The position numbers were made by a program, and so were the translations under genes. 64,000 nucleotides of DNA from Sulfitobacter sp. CW3 (GTDB lineage: Bacteria > Pseudomonadota > Alphaproteobacteria > Rhodobacterales > Rhodobacteraceae): contig NZ_JAHXRL010000002.1 in assembly GCF_019392245.1 (NCBI RefSeq), forward strand, positions 310,001-374,000, given 5' to 3'. Positions 9,043 to 18,646 of this stretch are shown piece after piece (the first letter of the stretch is position 1; each line of letters opens with the position of its first letter). A model generated the notes under the pieces. That model saw only the letters and a program-made list of their open reading frames with translations. It was not told the origin of the DNA and did not search any database.

Positions 9043-10539
9043 CTAACTCAGGTAGGTAGCGCCCCAACGTTCTATCAGCTTTTGCTGCAAACGTTTTGCG
9101 CGCGCATTCCATGCCTGGCCGCCGTCAGGTCTTTCTCGTTGTGCACGGCTCAGCGCGGCCCGGCGCGTTTCATCCGCTGAAAACACAACAAACGCCATTT
9201 CGCGCCCGTTCGGGGCCTGAATATACCCCGCAAGGGTCGAGACGAAATTCAACGTTCCGGTTTTTGCATCAACCTTGATCGGGTGGTCGCGCTTGGGCCT
9301 GCCCTTTTCATCGCGCAGTACGATTGTCTTTAGAATAGGTTTCAGGGTGCCAGTATCGTTCACCTTCACCAAAGCAGTCAGCATATCGCTTGCTGAAATC
9401 CGGCTCTCCGAACCCAAGCCTGAATGATCGACCAAAGCCGGGTTTTGCATGCCCAGCGTGGCTTTGGCCCATTGGTTCATCTCAGCCGCAGATTCTTTAA
9501 GTGTTTGCGGTGTTTTACCCCGGGCAATGGTCGACGCCAAACCGGTCATTTCCGCCGTCAGGTTTGTGGAATATTTTAACATGTCGCGCAGGATTTCGTG
9601 CAAGGGCGCGCTTTGCTGCGTCACGACCACCTCGGCCTCGGCCGGCAGGGCATCAATCATCTGAAGGTCGCGCAAGCGTATCCCGTTTGCGCCCGCCATC
9701 GTGGTAAAGATATCTGCGGCATAACGGCCCGGCTTGCGCACGGGCAACCAGCGCGCACCATTTTTCCCCAGTGCCTGTTTTGCCACCGTCCACGTATCAC
9801 GTTTGCTGTCGTCACGGTACGTATAGACCGGAACCGCACGATCATGGACTTGCATCACCGCCATTGAAACCTCGGGGCGATATCTTGCGGACCTGCCATC
9901 CATCGTCACGGCATAGCCGCTGTTGCCCCGCTTCCATTCGAAATGAACCCGGTTAAAATTCAACGCCAGCCCACTGACACCGGGGTTATAGCCGACATGG
10001 TCAGGTTGTTCCGGGTCGATCCGGCTTACACGCGGGAAATTCCCCTCATAGACCTTAAAGCCGCCTTTAACGCTGTGAATACCCGCTTCTTTAAGACGCG
10101 CAGCCATCGCAGCAAGGGCGTCCGTATCCAACGTCGGGTCGCCGCCGCCCACCAAGATAAGATCCCCCTGCACCTCGCCTTCCGTGATCCCGCCTGTCAC
10201 CATGATCTGAGTCTCGAACCGGTGATCAGCCCCCAAGGTATCCAGCGCATAAAGGGCGGTGATCGCCTTGGTCACACTGGCAGGCATAAGCCCCACCGTC
10301 GGTGCCTTTTGTTCCAGCACGGCCCCGGTCTTGGCATCAGCGACAACAAACGCCACCTGCCCTTTCAGATTTGCGGCTTCGATCAGTTCCGACGCGGTTG
10401 GAATGGCACGCTGAAACAGATCACCGCCGCGCGGTACTGGCCGCAAAGATGTGTTCGGCGGGGCGGCAAAGGCCGCAGGGGCAACAATACCCGCCGCCGC
10501 AGAGCCCAGAAAGAACCGACGTGAAAATAGCTGTGTCAT
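9043..10539 (-). CDS. dacB: D-alanyl-D-alanine carboxypeptidase/endopeptidase (PBP4, S13 family)
   Basis: A 498-residue periplasmic penicillin-binding protein that trims or cuts peptidoglycan peptide cross-links. The N-terminus has a twin-arginine type signal (SRRFFLGSAAAGIVAPAAFA). All three S13 catalytic motifs are visible: SxxK (ASVTK, about residue 87), SxN (STNLTAEM, about residue 325) and KTG (DAKTGTL, about residue 427). Length fits PBP4. The gene converges with the TerB-like gene. No clear Shine-Dalgarno sequence precedes the ATG at 10539. Confidence 0.92.
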   Translation of the reverse strand: MTQLFSRRFFLGSAAAGIVAPAAFAAPPNTSLRPVPRGGDLFQRAIPTASELIEAANLKGQVAFVVADAKTGAVLEQKAPTVGLMPASVTKAITALYALDTLGADHRFETQIMVTGGITEGEVQGDLILVGGGDPTLDTDALAAMAARLKEAGIHSVKGGFKVYEGNFPRVSRIDPEQPDHVGYNPGVSGLALNFNRVHFEWKRGNSGYAVTMDGRSARYRPEVSMAVMQVHDRAVPVYTYRDDSKRDTWTVAKQALGKNGARWLPVRKPGRYAADIFTTMAGANGIRLRDLQMIDALPAEAEVVVTQQSAPLHEILRDMLKYSTNLTAEMTGLASTIARGKTPQTLKESAAEMNQWAKATLGMQNPALVDHSGLGSESRISASDMLTALVKVNDTGTLKPILKTIVLRDEKGRPKRDHPIKVDAKTGTLNFVSTLAGYIQAPNGREMAFVVFSADETRRAALSRAQRERPDGGQAWNARAKRLQQKLIERWGATYLS

Positions 10540-10627
10540 AGTGGAAGGTTAAAGCCGACGACGCGGGGTGATACAAGCATCTGCAATTCACATTTTAAAG
10601 GGTTATCCCTCATGCTAGTGCTGCCTT

Positions 10628-11452
10628 ATGCAGCGGGCAATCCTTATCATGTTCATGGCCATGTCATTGATCCCCGCCGGGGACAGTGCTGGCAAGATAT
10701 TAACATCGCAGATGGGCGTTGCTCCGGTTTTCGTCGCGTGGTCACGGTTCGCGATTGGTATGATTATTCTGATCCCGTTTATTCCCGATCACACACGCGC
10801 ATTGTTTGGCAATTGGCGCATCTGGATACGCGCGGCGATGATCTGCGGCGGCATCACCTGTATCCAAACCGCCCTACAAACTGAGGATGTGGCAAATGTT
10901 TTTGCAGCCTTCTTTGTCGGTCCTTTGCTCAGCTATGTTCTGGCGGCTGTATTCCTGCGCGAGCCGATCACGCTTTAGCGCAGCACACTTATTCTGATCG
11001 GATTTGCGGGTGTCCTGCTGGTGGTGCGCCCCGGCGTTGATGTCAGCGTCGGGCTGCTCTGGGCGCTCGCGGCGGGCACCTTCTATGGCATATTCCTGAC
11101 CATGACACGTTGGCTGTCCGGGCTGGCTTCTCCCTTGCAGCTTTCGTTCACGCAGTTGGTCATTAGCGCCGGGTTGCTGCTGCCCTTTGGGCTGATGCAA
11201 CTGCCCGAATTCTCGGCCCCCGTTGCAGCGCTTACAGTGACTAGCGCCGCCTGTTCCATGCTGGGAAATCTGCTAATGCTTTATGCCTACCGGATAGCGC
11301 CGGCGACCAAAATCGCACCGATGATTTATTTCCAACTGCTCTCAGCCGTCGGATTGGGATGGGTGTTGTTCGGGGCCCTACCAGATGTGATGACATGGAT
11401 CGGGCTGGCCATCATCCTAAGCGCCGGAATTGCGTCAACCCGCCTAAGATGA
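10628..11452 (+). pseudogene. EamA/DMT family transporter, interrupted by one in-frame stop
   Basis: The two halves are in one frame. Residues 1-116 (from MQRAILIMFMAMSLIPAGDS) end in LREPITL at a TAG codon (10976-10978), and translation resumes at once as RSTLILIGFAGVLLVVRPG and runs to 11452. Together they make about 275 codons, the normal length of a ten-helix EamA (drug/metabolite) permease, with the EamA block VAPVFVAWSRFAIG in the first half. A single base change of a tryptophan codon (TGG) would explain the TAG. No other lesion is visible, so the decay is recent, or this is a sequencing error or a readthrough site. It overlaps the convergent nadD by 9 bases. Confidence 0.85.
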
Positions 11453-12046
11453 CCACTTGCCAGCGGCGCGTATCGCGCTCGAGCTGACATTCATCATCGG
11501 GACATTCACAAAACACCATGCTGGCGCATCGGCATGGCCCAAAAGCTGACTTTGCCGGGCGGGAATGCGGTACTTGGCGTATAGCGCTGCGGCCCTGCTC
11601 ATCCTTGCGGAAATGCGTTGACCGGGCCGCGCCATCACGCCGATCGGCACGGTTTCAACAATCTGCTGCCAATCTTGCCAGTGGTGCAATTGCGCCAGAT
11701 TATCAGCCCCCATCAGCCACACAAACCGTACACCGGGGCTGCGCCCCCGTAATGCTGCAATCGTCTGCGCGGTAAAGCGGGTGCCCAATTGCACCTCTAC
11801 ATCTGTGATATCAACCCGGGGATGCTGCATGACCTGCCGCGCGCGTTCCATGCGTTGCGCAAGCGGCGCGGGGCCATGCGCCTTAAGCGGGTTACCGGGG
11901 CTGACCATCCACCAGATGCGATCCAACCCGAAGCGTTTTAATGCCTCGCGTGTGATATGCGCGTGGCCTTCGTGGGCAGGATCAAACGATCCGCCCAACA
12001 GCCCGATCACCTGACCCGGTGCCACATATGGAAATGGATAGCCCAC
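11444..12046 (-). CDS. nadD: Nicotinate-nucleotide adenylyltransferase
   Basis: NadD converts nicotinate mononucleotide and ATP to deamido-NAD in the NAD pathway. The 200-residue protein carries the nucleotidyltransferase core [14 protein letters not shown] (HxGH type) near residue 15, [11 protein letters not shown], and the C-terminal ISSSAIR-type motif ([10 protein letters not shown]). The start is GTG at 12046, giving [15 protein letters not shown]; other in-frame choices are internal GTG codons. The G-rich part of a terminator hairpin lies 6-10 bases upstream and may double as the ribosome binding site. The NAD pathway is completed by nadE, elsewhere in this window. Confidence 0.93.
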   Translation of the reverse strand: MGYPFPYVAPGQVIGLLGGSFDPAHEGHAHITREALKRFGLDRIWWMVSPGNPLKAHGPAPLAQRMERARQVMQHPRVDITDVEVQLGTRFTAQTIAALRGRSPGVRFVWLMGADNLAQLHHWQDWQQIVETVPIGVMARPGQRISARMSRAAALYAKYRIPARQSQLLGHADAPAWCFVNVPMMNVSSSAIRAAGKWSS

Positions 12047-12078
12047 GAAAACGGCCCCCGAAATGCATCAGGGGCCGA
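12047..12078 (-). terminator. Terminator between the alanine symporter and nadD
   Basis: The stem CGGCCCC(CG) (12052-12060) pairs with AGGGGCCG (12070-12077); on the minus strand it is followed by TTTTCG. It directly abuts the GTG start of nadD. Confidence 0.7.
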
Positions 12079-12122
12079 AAGGAGAGGGTCTTGCCCTCTT
12101 TGTCAATTAGCTAATCGACTGG

Positions 12123-13688
12123 TCAGTCGACGAACTTCTTCAGCTCACCCGATTTCAAGCGGTCGAAATAGCTTTTCATCTCGCGCTTGACGATGGGCAT
12201 GAGGAAGTACAGCGCCGTGATGTTCACCACAGCCATGGCAAAGATCATCGCATCAGAGAAGTCGATGACAGCGCCCAGATTGGCCGCAGCACCCACAATG
12301 ATGAAGAAGCAGAAGATGACCTTGAACACGATCTCTTTCGTCTTCCCTTCGCCCACCAGATAGGTCCAAGCCTTTAGACCATAGTAGGACCAGCTGATCA
12401 TCGTCGAGAAAGCAAACAGCACCACGGCGACAGCCAGCACATAGGGGAACCAGCTAAAACCAGTGGCAAATGCCGCCGACGTCAGTTGAACACCGCTGGA
12501 ACCATCGATGGTCTTGATCGACGTCCCTGCCTCGTTCAGCATAAAGTTGCCTGTCGCAGGGTCCATCACCAAAACGCCTGAAATCGTGATCACCAAAGCT
12601 GTCATCGTACAGATCACAACCGTGTCGATAAACGGCTCAAGCAAGGATACGACCCCTTCGGTCACCGGCTCTTTGGTCCGTACGGCAGAGTGTGCAATAG
12701 CAGCCGACCCAACGCCCGCTTCGTTCGAGAACGCAGCACGTTTGAACCCTTGGATCAGAGCGCCAACAAAGCCGCCCGCGACACCAAGCCCGGTAAAGGC
12801 ACCTTCCCATATCTGACCAAAGGCCCAGCCGATTTTGTCATATTCGACAATCAGGATGACCAAGGCCGCCGCCACATAAAGGATACCCATGAACGGCACG
12901 ACCTTTTCCGTGACCTGCGCGATGGATTTGATTCCACCAACGATTACAGCAAACACCACGACGGCAAAGACAACGCCCGTGATCCAGCCGGGGAAATCGC
13001 CGACAATGCCAGAAATCTGCGCATGTGCTTGGTTGGCTTGGAACATGTTACCGCCACCCAACGCACCACCGATGGTAAAGATCGAAAAGACGATGGCCAA
13101 AAAGCCGCCCAATGGCAGGCCGCGTTCTTTGAAACCTTTGGTCATGTAATACATCGGACCACCGGAAACGGTGCCATCGGGGTATTCATTGCGATATTTC
13201 ACACCCAGCGTACATTCGGTGAACTTTGACGCCATGCCCAAAAGACCCGCAAGGATCATCCAGAACGTGGCACCCGGCCCACCTATACCAACCGCGACGG
13301 CAACACCGGCGATGTTACCAAGGCCGACAGTACCCGACAGGGCGGTTGTTAACGCTTGGAAGTGGCTGACCTCGCCCGCATCATCGGGGTCGGAATAGTC
13401 ACCTTTCACCAGCGATATCGCGTGGCCGAACGCCTTGAACTGGATGAAGCCAAAGTAAAACGTGAAAATAGTTGCGCCGACGACCAGCCAAAGCACGATC
13501 CAAGGAAAGGACGAACCGGCTACTTCGAACGGCAAGGGGGCGAAAATTAGATTGACGAACCACCCCGTTGATCCTGCGAAAATATCGTTGATGCGCTGAT
13601 CCAAACCCGCAGCTTCCTGAGCGGAAGCAATCGCGGGCAAAACAGAGGCCGCAGCCGCACCAAGCCCAGTTGTAAGAAACTTATTCAT
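12123..13688 (-). CDS. Sodium:alanine symporter (AGCS family)
   Basis: A 521-residue inner-membrane transporter of the alanine-or-glycine:cation symporter family, which takes up alanine/glycine with Na+. Family blocks seen include [70 protein letters not shown] and [11 protein letters not shown]. About ten hydrophobic segments follow an N-terminal hydrophobic leader ([12 protein letters not shown]). The ribosome binding site AGGGAG precedes the ATG. It follows the universal stress gene by only 11 bases and ends at a terminator, so the two form an operon. Confidence 0.93.
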   Translation of the reverse strand: MNKFLTTGLGAAAASVLPAIASAQEAAGLDQRINDIFAGSTGWFVNLIFAPLPFEVAGSSFPWIVLWLVVGATIFTFYFGFIQFKAFGHAISLVKGDYSDPDDAGEVSHFQALTTALSGTVGLGNIAGVAVAVGIGGPGATFWMILAGLLGMASKFTECTLGVKYRNEYPDGTVSGGPMYYMTKGFKERGLPLGGFLAIVFSIFTIGGALGGGNMFQANQAHAQISGIVGDFPGWITGVVFAVVVFAVIVGGIKSIAQVTEKVVPFMGILYVAAALVILIVEYDKIGWAFGQIWEGAFTGLGVAGGFVGALIQGFKRAAFSNEAGVGSAAIAHSAVRTKEPVTEGVVSLLEPFIDTVVICTMTALVITISGVLVMDPATGNFMLNEAGTSIKTIDGSSGVQLTSAAFATGFSWFPYVLAVAVVLFAFSTMISWSYYGLKAWTYLVGEGKTKEIVFKVIFCFFIIVGAAANLGAVIDFSDAMIFAMAVVNITALYFLMPIVKREMKSYFDRLKSGELKKFVD

Positions 13689-13699
13689 GATCTGCTCCC

Positions 13700-14140
13700 T
13701 TACGGAATAATTGTGACTGGAACGCTGGATGCGACGGCCAACCGGCCCGTCACGCCACCGAACATCCGCTCTTTCAAGCCGCGCAGACCGACACGGCCCA
13801 CCACGATTTGCAGCGCATTGTTCTTTTTGGCGATGTCATCCAGAATATCCGAAACATCGCCATGCTTGACGATCCCATCGACAGATAGCCCCATTTCGGT
13901 TGCAGCTTTTACAGCAGGCTCCATGATCCGCTCTCTCGCCATCGAAAGCTCTTCTTCACGGCGCTTGTGGCGCTCCGCATTTTCTTCCGAAGTCTGAAAG
14001 CTGAATGGTGACCATTCAATCACATAGACGATTTTCAGGGTGCAGTCCCCGATTAGCTTGGCTTGGGTGGTCGCGAAAGCCAGGGCTCGATTGCCTGCCT
14101 CACCCCCGTCAAGTCCAACGACGATAGTGGATGTTGTCAT
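13700..14140 (-). CDS. Universal stress protein, UspA family
   Basis: A 146-residue cytosolic protein of the Usp fold, beginning [19 protein letters not shown]. The C-terminal ATP-binding signature is present as [33 protein letters not shown] (G-2x-G-9x-G-(S/T) type). The ATG at 14140 is chosen over an upstream in-frame start because AGGGA sits 8-12 bases before it and the family begins here. It is the first gene of an operon with the alanine symporter. The pairing suggests the Usp adjusts or responds to transport or membrane energy state; that is inference. Confidence 0.9.
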   Translation of the reverse strand: MTTSTIVVGLDGGEAGNRALAFATTQAKLIGDCTLKIVYVIEWSPFSFQTSEENAERHKRREEELSMARERIMEPAVKAATEMGLSVDGIVKHGDVSDILDDIAKKNNALQIVVGRVGLRGLKERMFGGVTGRLAVASSVPVTIIP

Positions 14141-14612
14141 TATTTTGTCCCTCTTGCTACAGCGCGACCTCTTACGGGTCGCGTTAAATCCAAGGGCAAA
14201 AATCACCCCTAGATAGAAGAACGATAACTGACAATGTGAAAATAATTCGCCTGATTTTTAGGCGTTCTTAAGTCGATTTACCTGAATTAACCGGAAATTA
14301 ACGACTATCTGCGTCGTTTCGCCCCACACGCGGGCCGACTCAAACGGGTGAGAACTTTCATAACATATGCTTTTGGTTGTGTATTTTCGCATCTGCACGG
14401 TGCTGGCAAACCACCCGAACTCTGATCATACGTCCTGCCTCGGTGTCGCTTTTTACGGGGTGTTACCCGCGCCACGTGGTCCAGTTCAGGCAAGCCCGCG
14501 ATCTACACCTTCAAATCCGCTATTCACGCCCCATATATTGAGTGTTTGATCTTGCCCGTCTTGGGCGATATTGCACGTCCCAACCTATATGCAGCTTATC
14601 CGAGGATTCCCA
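14141..14612. other. Divergent intergenic region between usp and ettA
   Basis: About 470 bases with no convincing gene. The usp-proximal part is AT-rich and holds a small hairpin (CGCCT at 14248-14252 with AGGCG at 14260-14264). The ettA-proximal part is GC-richer. Promoters for both genes must lie here, but I cannot place them reliably. Confidence 0.5.
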
Positions 14613-16268
14613 ATGGCCGCCTATCAATATGTCTATCACATGTCCGGTGTCTCAAAGACTTATCCGGGCGGCAAGAAATGTTTCGACAACATTAACCTGA
14701 ACTTCCTTCCCGGTGTGAAAATCGGTGTGGTCGGTGTCAACGGGTCGGGTAAATCAACCCTGATGCGTATCATGGCCGGCAAGGACAAAGATTTCTCGGG
14801 CGAGGCATGGGTCGCAGAGGGTGCCAAAGTTGGCTACCTCGAGCAGGAACCCTATCTGGACCCCGCCCTGACCGTGCGTGAAAACGTCATGCTGGGTGTG
14901 AAAAAGAAGAAAGACATCCTGGATCGCTACAATGAACTGGCGATGAATTACTCGGACGAGACAGCCGATGAAATGGCCGCGCTCCAAGATCAGATCGATG
15001 CGGAAAACCTGTGGGATCTCGACAGTCAGATCGACGTATCCATGGAAGCCCTGCGCTGCCCTGCCGATGACGCCGATGTGACAACCCTTTCGGGTGGTGA
15101 AGCGCGGCGCGTTGCGCTGTGCAAGCTGCTGCTTGAAGCGCCAGAAATGCTGCTGCTCGATGAACCGACCAACCACTTGGACGCCGAAACCATCGCTTGG
15201 CTGCAACAGCACCTGATCGACTACAAAGGCACGATCCTGATCGTTACCCACGACCGTTATTTCCTGGATAACATCACCAGCTGGATTCTCGAGCTCGACC
15301 GCGGCAATGGTATTCCCTACGAGGGCAACTATTCCAACTGGATCGACCAGAAAGCCAAACGGCTTGAGCAAGAAGCCCGCGAAGATAAGTCCAAGCAAAA
15401 GACATTGTCGCGCGAACTAGAATGGATGCGTCAGGGGGCCAAGGCTCGTCAGGCGAAATCCAAGGCCCGGATCAAGTCCTATAACGAAATGGCAGATAGC
15501 TCAGAGCGCGAACGCTTGACCCGCGCGCAGATCGTTATTCCCAACGGTCCGCGTTTGGGCTCCAAAGTGCTTGAGGTCGAAGGCCTGTCCAAAGCCATGG
15601 GCGACAAACTGTTGATCGAAAACCTCGAATTCTCGCTGCCACCCGGTGGTATCGTCGGCGTTATCGGCCCCAACGGTGCGGGCAAATCGACCCTATTCAA
15701 GATGATCACCGGTAATGAGCAACCTGATGCGGGTTCTATCACAATCGGGAATACCGTTGATCTGTCCTATGTTGACCAGTCGCGTGACGACCTGAACCCT
15801 GACGACAACGTCTGGCAGGCGATTTCCGGCGGTGCCGAGATCATCAAACTGGGCGACGCCGAAGTGAACTCCCGCGCGTATTGCGGTGCGTTCAACTTTA
15901 AGGGTGGCGATCAGCAAAAGAAAGTCGGCCTGCTATCGGGTGGTGAACGCAACCGTGTGCACATGGCGCGCTTGCTGAAAGAAGGCGGTAACGTGTTGCT
16001 GCTCGATGAACCTACCAACGACTTGGACGTTGAAACCTTGCGCGCGCTCGAAGACGCGCTTGTTGATTTCGCCGGTTGCGCCGTGGTCATTTCCCACGAC
16101 CGTTTCTTCCTTGACCGGATTTGTACGCATATCCTCGCATTCGAAGGCAACGCGCATGTCGAATGGTTCGAGGGCGGCTTTTCCGACTATGAAGAAGACA
16201 AGCAGCGCCGCTTGGGTGATGACGCGATGGAGCCAAAGCGCCTGAAGCACAAGAAATTCTCGCGCTAA
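14613..16268 (+). CDS. ettA: Energy-dependent translational throttle protein EttA (ABC-F)
   Basis: EttA is a ribosome-associated ABC-F ATPase that gates the first steps of elongation according to ATP/ADP levels. The 551-residue protein has two ABC domains without membrane segments: Walker A GVNGSGKST (about residue 40) and GPNGAGKST (about 350); signature LSGGEARRVALC and LSGGERNRVHMA; Walker B LLLDEPTNHLD and LLLDEPTNDLD. Between them lies the P-site linker with basic helices (EWMRQGAKARQAKSKARI). The C-terminal motif is SDYEEDKQRRLG. The start at 14613 (MAAYQYVYHM) matches the family and follows GAGG; an upstream in-frame ATG is unlikely. Confidence 0.95.
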   Translation: MAAYQYVYHMSGVSKTYPGGKKCFDNINLNFLPGVKIGVVGVNGSGKSTLMRIMAGKDKDFSGEAWVAEGAKVGYLEQEPYLDPALTVRENVMLGVKKKKDILDRYNELAMNYSDETADEMAALQDQIDAENLWDLDSQIDVSMEALRCPADDADVTTLSGGEARRVALCKLLLEAPEMLLLDEPTNHLDAETIAWLQQHLIDYKGTILIVTHDRYFLDNITSWILELDRGNGIPYEGNYSNWIDQKAKRLEQEAREDKSKQKTLSRELEWMRQGAKARQAKSKARIKSYNEMADSSERERLTRAQIVIPNGPRLGSKVLEVEGLSKAMGDKLLIENLEFSLPPGGIVGVIGPNGAGKSTLFKMITGNEQPDAGSITIGNTVDLSYVDQSRDDLNPDDNVWQAISGGAEIIKLGDAEVNSRAYCGAFNFKGGDQQKKVGLLSGGERNRVHMARLLKEGGNVLLLDEPTNDLDVETLRALEDALVDFAGCAVVISHDRFFLDRICTHILAFEGNAHVEWFEGGFSDYEEDKQRRLGDDAMEPKRLKHKKFSR

Positions 16269-16291
16269 GCTTTGGCTTTTGACAGACAGAA

Positions 16292-16323
16292 AACGGGGGC
16301 ATCTTTCGGTGCCCCCGTTTTTC
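16292..16323. terminator. Bidirectional terminator between ettA and the response regulator
   Basis: The stem ACGGGGGCA / TGCCCCCGT around a TCTTTCGG loop has T-runs on both strands. It serves ettA (stop 16268) and the convergent gene (stop 16332). Confidence 0.9.
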
Positions 16324-16331
16324 GTTTGGTC

Positions 16332-17285
16332 CTACATTTCAGTTGAAACCAGTCGGTCGATATCTTTCATGGTATCTTTGGCGTTTAACGCTTGCTGGCC
16401 GATATAGTCGCGCACCTTGTCGCAGGCAGACCGCCCCGTCCATAAACGCTGGTTCGAGATCGCGTGGACAGACAGATCAACCCCCATGTTGCCCGTGGCA
16501 CCAGCATGCATAGGCTTCTGCGCCAACGCTGCTTTGATAAGGTGTTGCACCGCGGCTGGGCTGACCACATGGCGCGCCAATATCGCGACCACCAGAACGC
16601 CATTGCCCACATATCCCAGAATGTAGCGGTTGCTTTGTAGGGCAGTAATCGTTGCCTCTGTGACCTTAGCCATCTGGTCGCAGAATTCCGTAGGCGTGAG
16701 TTCTTCAAAGATGTTGCGCATTTGCGGCAGCTTGATTGCCAACAGGTTCATCGCATAGCACCCGTCGGACAGACGCATCAGGCGGCTTTCAAACCCGTCC
16801 AGATCAAACACATCCGGGACGCCCTGATCAAAATTCTCATCGCGTCTGGCGTTCACCTGCTCGGTAAGTTCAGCCAGTGAACGACGCGCAGCCTGTTCGC
16901 CGCGCAGGCTTTCATTCAAGAGCCCGGCGGTATTGATACGGGCCCCCAAGTCGACACCGTTCAATGGCTTATAGACAAAATCTGTCGCCCCTGCCTCGAA
17001 CGCGCGTTCCATTAGATCGTGGCGTGTGTTGGCTGTGATCATCAAGATCGGGGTCTTTTGATGCTGTTTCAGTTTGCGCAATTCGGCGCACAGCATGATC
17101 CCATCCATGCCGGGCAACATGATGTCCAGCAAGAAGCAGTCAAAATCCGGGCGGGTTTTGTTCACCAAAACAAGCGCCTGCTCAGCATCCTCTGCACAGA
17201 ACAGATCAAACCCCTGCTCGACTGTAAGATAGTTCGACAACATATCCAGAATTGTTGGATCATCATCCACTGCTAGAATTCTCAT
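16332..17285 (-). CDS. Response regulator with degenerate GGDEF-like output domain
   Basis: A 317-residue protein. Residues 1-120 form a receiver domain: acidic pair DDD near residue 8, phospho-acceptor Asp in FLLDIMLPGMDG near residue 54, Thr/Ala switch (MITANT) and Lys in YKPL near residue 105. A short helical linker (EQAARRSLAELTEQVNARR) follows. The C-terminal part (about 155-300) has the spacing of a GGDEF fold, but the signature is replaced by LGYVGNGVLVVAIL, so cyclase activity is not expected. The start at 17285 (MRILAVDDDP) fits the family; the frame is open farther upstream without sense. No histidine kinase is adjacent. Target unknown. Confidence 0.8.
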   Translation of the reverse strand: MRILAVDDDPTILDMLSNYLTVEQGFDLFCAEDAEQALVLVNKTRPDFDCFLLDIMLPGMDGIMLCAELRKLKQHQKTPILMITANTRHDLMERAFEAGATDFVYKPLNGVDLGARINTAGLLNESLRGEQAARRSLAELTEQVNARRDENFDQGVPDVFDLDGFESRLMRLSDGCYAMNLLAIKLPQMRNIFEELTPTEFCDQMAKVTEATITALQSNRYILGYVGNGVLVVAILARHVVSPAAVQHLIKAALAQKPMHAGATGNMGVDLSVHAISNQRLWTGRSACDKVRDYIGQQALNAKDTMKDIDRLVSTEM

Positions 17286-17672
17286 AACTTGCCTTACCTG
17301 CCTTTTGCGGGGCGGTCGCCCGAGTAGCCGTTCACGACTCGCTATCTGACAGGGTTTTCCGGCATTTTTATGGTCTGCTGTCGCATATTCGATAGAATTG
17401 TACCTAACGGTTTCGACCTTTAAAACAGGGCGATCATTGGGCGGCGCGGGGCAAAAAATGGCAAGAATGTGCAACCGTCGGCGCCATTTCGCTGTGCAAG
17501 ATGGCCCAGTTGCGACCCCCTTGCGCGAATCTCCTGTCTCTGGCATACGGGCATGGCAAACGTTATTCTTTTTCGACCCACTGTCTCCTTACACGGCGTT
17601 CAGACTTCGATCCAGACCGACCACGCCAAGCCATCGCACGATGCGGATGGTACACTAGAGGAGACTACGGAT
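17286..17672. other. Leader region of the first cold-shock gene
   Basis: About 390 bases with no separate gene supported. The csp frame is open upstream to 17469, with an in-frame ATG at 17553 ([13 protein letters not shown]), but the cold-shock fold starts at 17673 with a good AGGAG. Long untranslated leaders are usual for cold-shock mRNAs, and the response-regulator promoter must also lie here. Confidence 0.5.
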
Positions 17673-17879
17673 ATGGCCACTGGCACCGTAAAATGGTTCA
17701 ACACAACAAAAGGCTTCGGCTTTATCGCACCCGATGGCGGCAGCAAAGATGTATTCGTACACATCTCTGCCGTTGAGCGCGCAGGCCTGACCGGTCTGGC
17801 CGACAACCAGAAAGTGACATTCGACATCGAAGCCGGCCGTGACGGTCGCGAATCTGCGTCGAACATCGCACTGGCATAA
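17673..17879 (+). CDS. Cold-shock protein, CspA family (copy 1)
   Basis: A 68-residue single-domain OB-fold RNA chaperone. Both nucleic-acid motifs are present: RNP1 as KGFGFIAPD (residues 14-22) and RNP2 as VFVHISAV (residues 28-35). AGGAG lies 9 bases before the ATG. It differs at only a few residues from the second copy at 29820-30026. The gene is monocistronic and followed by a strong terminator. The upstream leader of several hundred bases could carry thermoregulation, as in other csp genes; that is inference. Confidence 0.95.
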   Translation: MATGTVKWFNTTKGFGFIAPDGGSKDVFVHISAVERAGLTGLADNQKVTFDIEAGRDGRESASNIALA

Positions 17880-17911
17880 GCCATCTAGGCTTCGGCCTAC
17901 ACAAAGATTTG

Positions 17912-17946
17912 ACCGGCTGACCCTTATGGGACAGCCGGTTTTTTTG
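17912..17946 (+). terminator. Rho-independent terminator after cold-shock gene 1
   Basis: The stem ACCGGCTG-ACCC / GGGA-CAGCCGGT is followed by seven T. It begins 33 bases past the stop. Confidence 0.9.
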
Positions 17947-18016
17947 TATCCGTAGGGTTGCCAAAAATTACTCAACCAGCAAGATAGTATAAACAAAAAT
18001 CAATCAGGAACATCAC

Positions 18017-18568
18017 ATGCGCCGCCGCTCATTTATCGCAGGCTCTTTGGCCGCACTCGCCTTTCCACACTCGCTTATTGCCCAAAACGCTGTCTATGAC
18101 CCGACCCCACAGCCGGTCGCGATCAAGGGCGAGTACAAAATTGGACAGATGTTGATCCTGCCGCGCAGCCACTATCTGTATCTGGTCACCTCCCCCGGCG
18201 AGGCCATGCGCTATGGCGTGGGGGTCGGCAAGGCCGGTCTGGAATTCACTGGCACCGCTACAATTTCGGTGAAAAAGGAATGGCCAACTTGGCGCCCCAC
18301 CGACGAGATGATCGAACGTGAGCCCAAAACATATGCGCGTTTTGTCGGCAACACAGACGCACAGCCGGGTGGCCCCCAAAACCCGCTAGGCGCGCGTGCG
18401 CTATATCTGTTCCAAAATGGCAGAGACACCTATTTCCGTATCCACGGTACAACACAGCCCAGCAGCATTGGCCGTTCCGTATCAAACGGCTGCATTCGCA
18501 TGATCAACGAACATGTAAAAGACCTGTACGAACGCGTGCCGATCGGAACCACCGTCACTGTTCTTTGA
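18017..18568 (+). CDS. L,D-transpeptidase, YkuD domain
   Basis: A 183-residue exported protein with a signal that resembles a Tat signal (MRRRSFIAGSLAALAFPHSLIAQ). The YkuD catalytic motif is complete: His in YFRIHGTTQPSSIG, then SNGCIRM with the nucleophilic Cys near residue 160. Such enzymes make 3-3 peptidoglycan cross-links or attach proteins to peptidoglycan in the periplasm. The family block GARALYLFQNG is also present. The gene is monocistronic between two terminators. Confidence 0.92.
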   Translation: MRRRSFIAGSLAALAFPHSLIAQNAVYDPTPQPVAIKGEYKIGQMLILPRSHYLYLVTSPGEAMRYGVGVGKAGLEFTGTATISVKKEWPTWRPTDEMIEREPKTYARFVGNTDAQPGGPQNPLGARALYLFQNGRDTYFRIHGTTQPSSIGRSVSNGCIRMINEHVKDLYERVPIGTTVTVL

Positions 18569-18593
18569 TACGAGGCGATTCAACCTATCAACT

Positions 18594-18624
18594 AAAAAGG
18601 GCCGGTTCAGAACCGGCCCTTTTC
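18594..18624. terminator. Bidirectional terminator between the L,D-transpeptidase and the pyrimidine operon
   Basis: A perfect stem (AAAAGGGCCGGTT / AACCGGCCCTTTT) with T-runs on both strands. It ends the transpeptidase gene (plus) and the long ABC/pyrimidine operon (minus, stop 18647). Confidence 0.9.
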
Positions 18625-18646
18625 TATTCTGAACGCTAGACTGAAC

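Noticed and set aside
17553..17672. In-frame N-terminal extension of cold-shock gene 1
   Set aside because: The cold-shock fold and a good AGGAG favour the start at 17673; the extension has no counterpart at the second csp. Kept only as a note.
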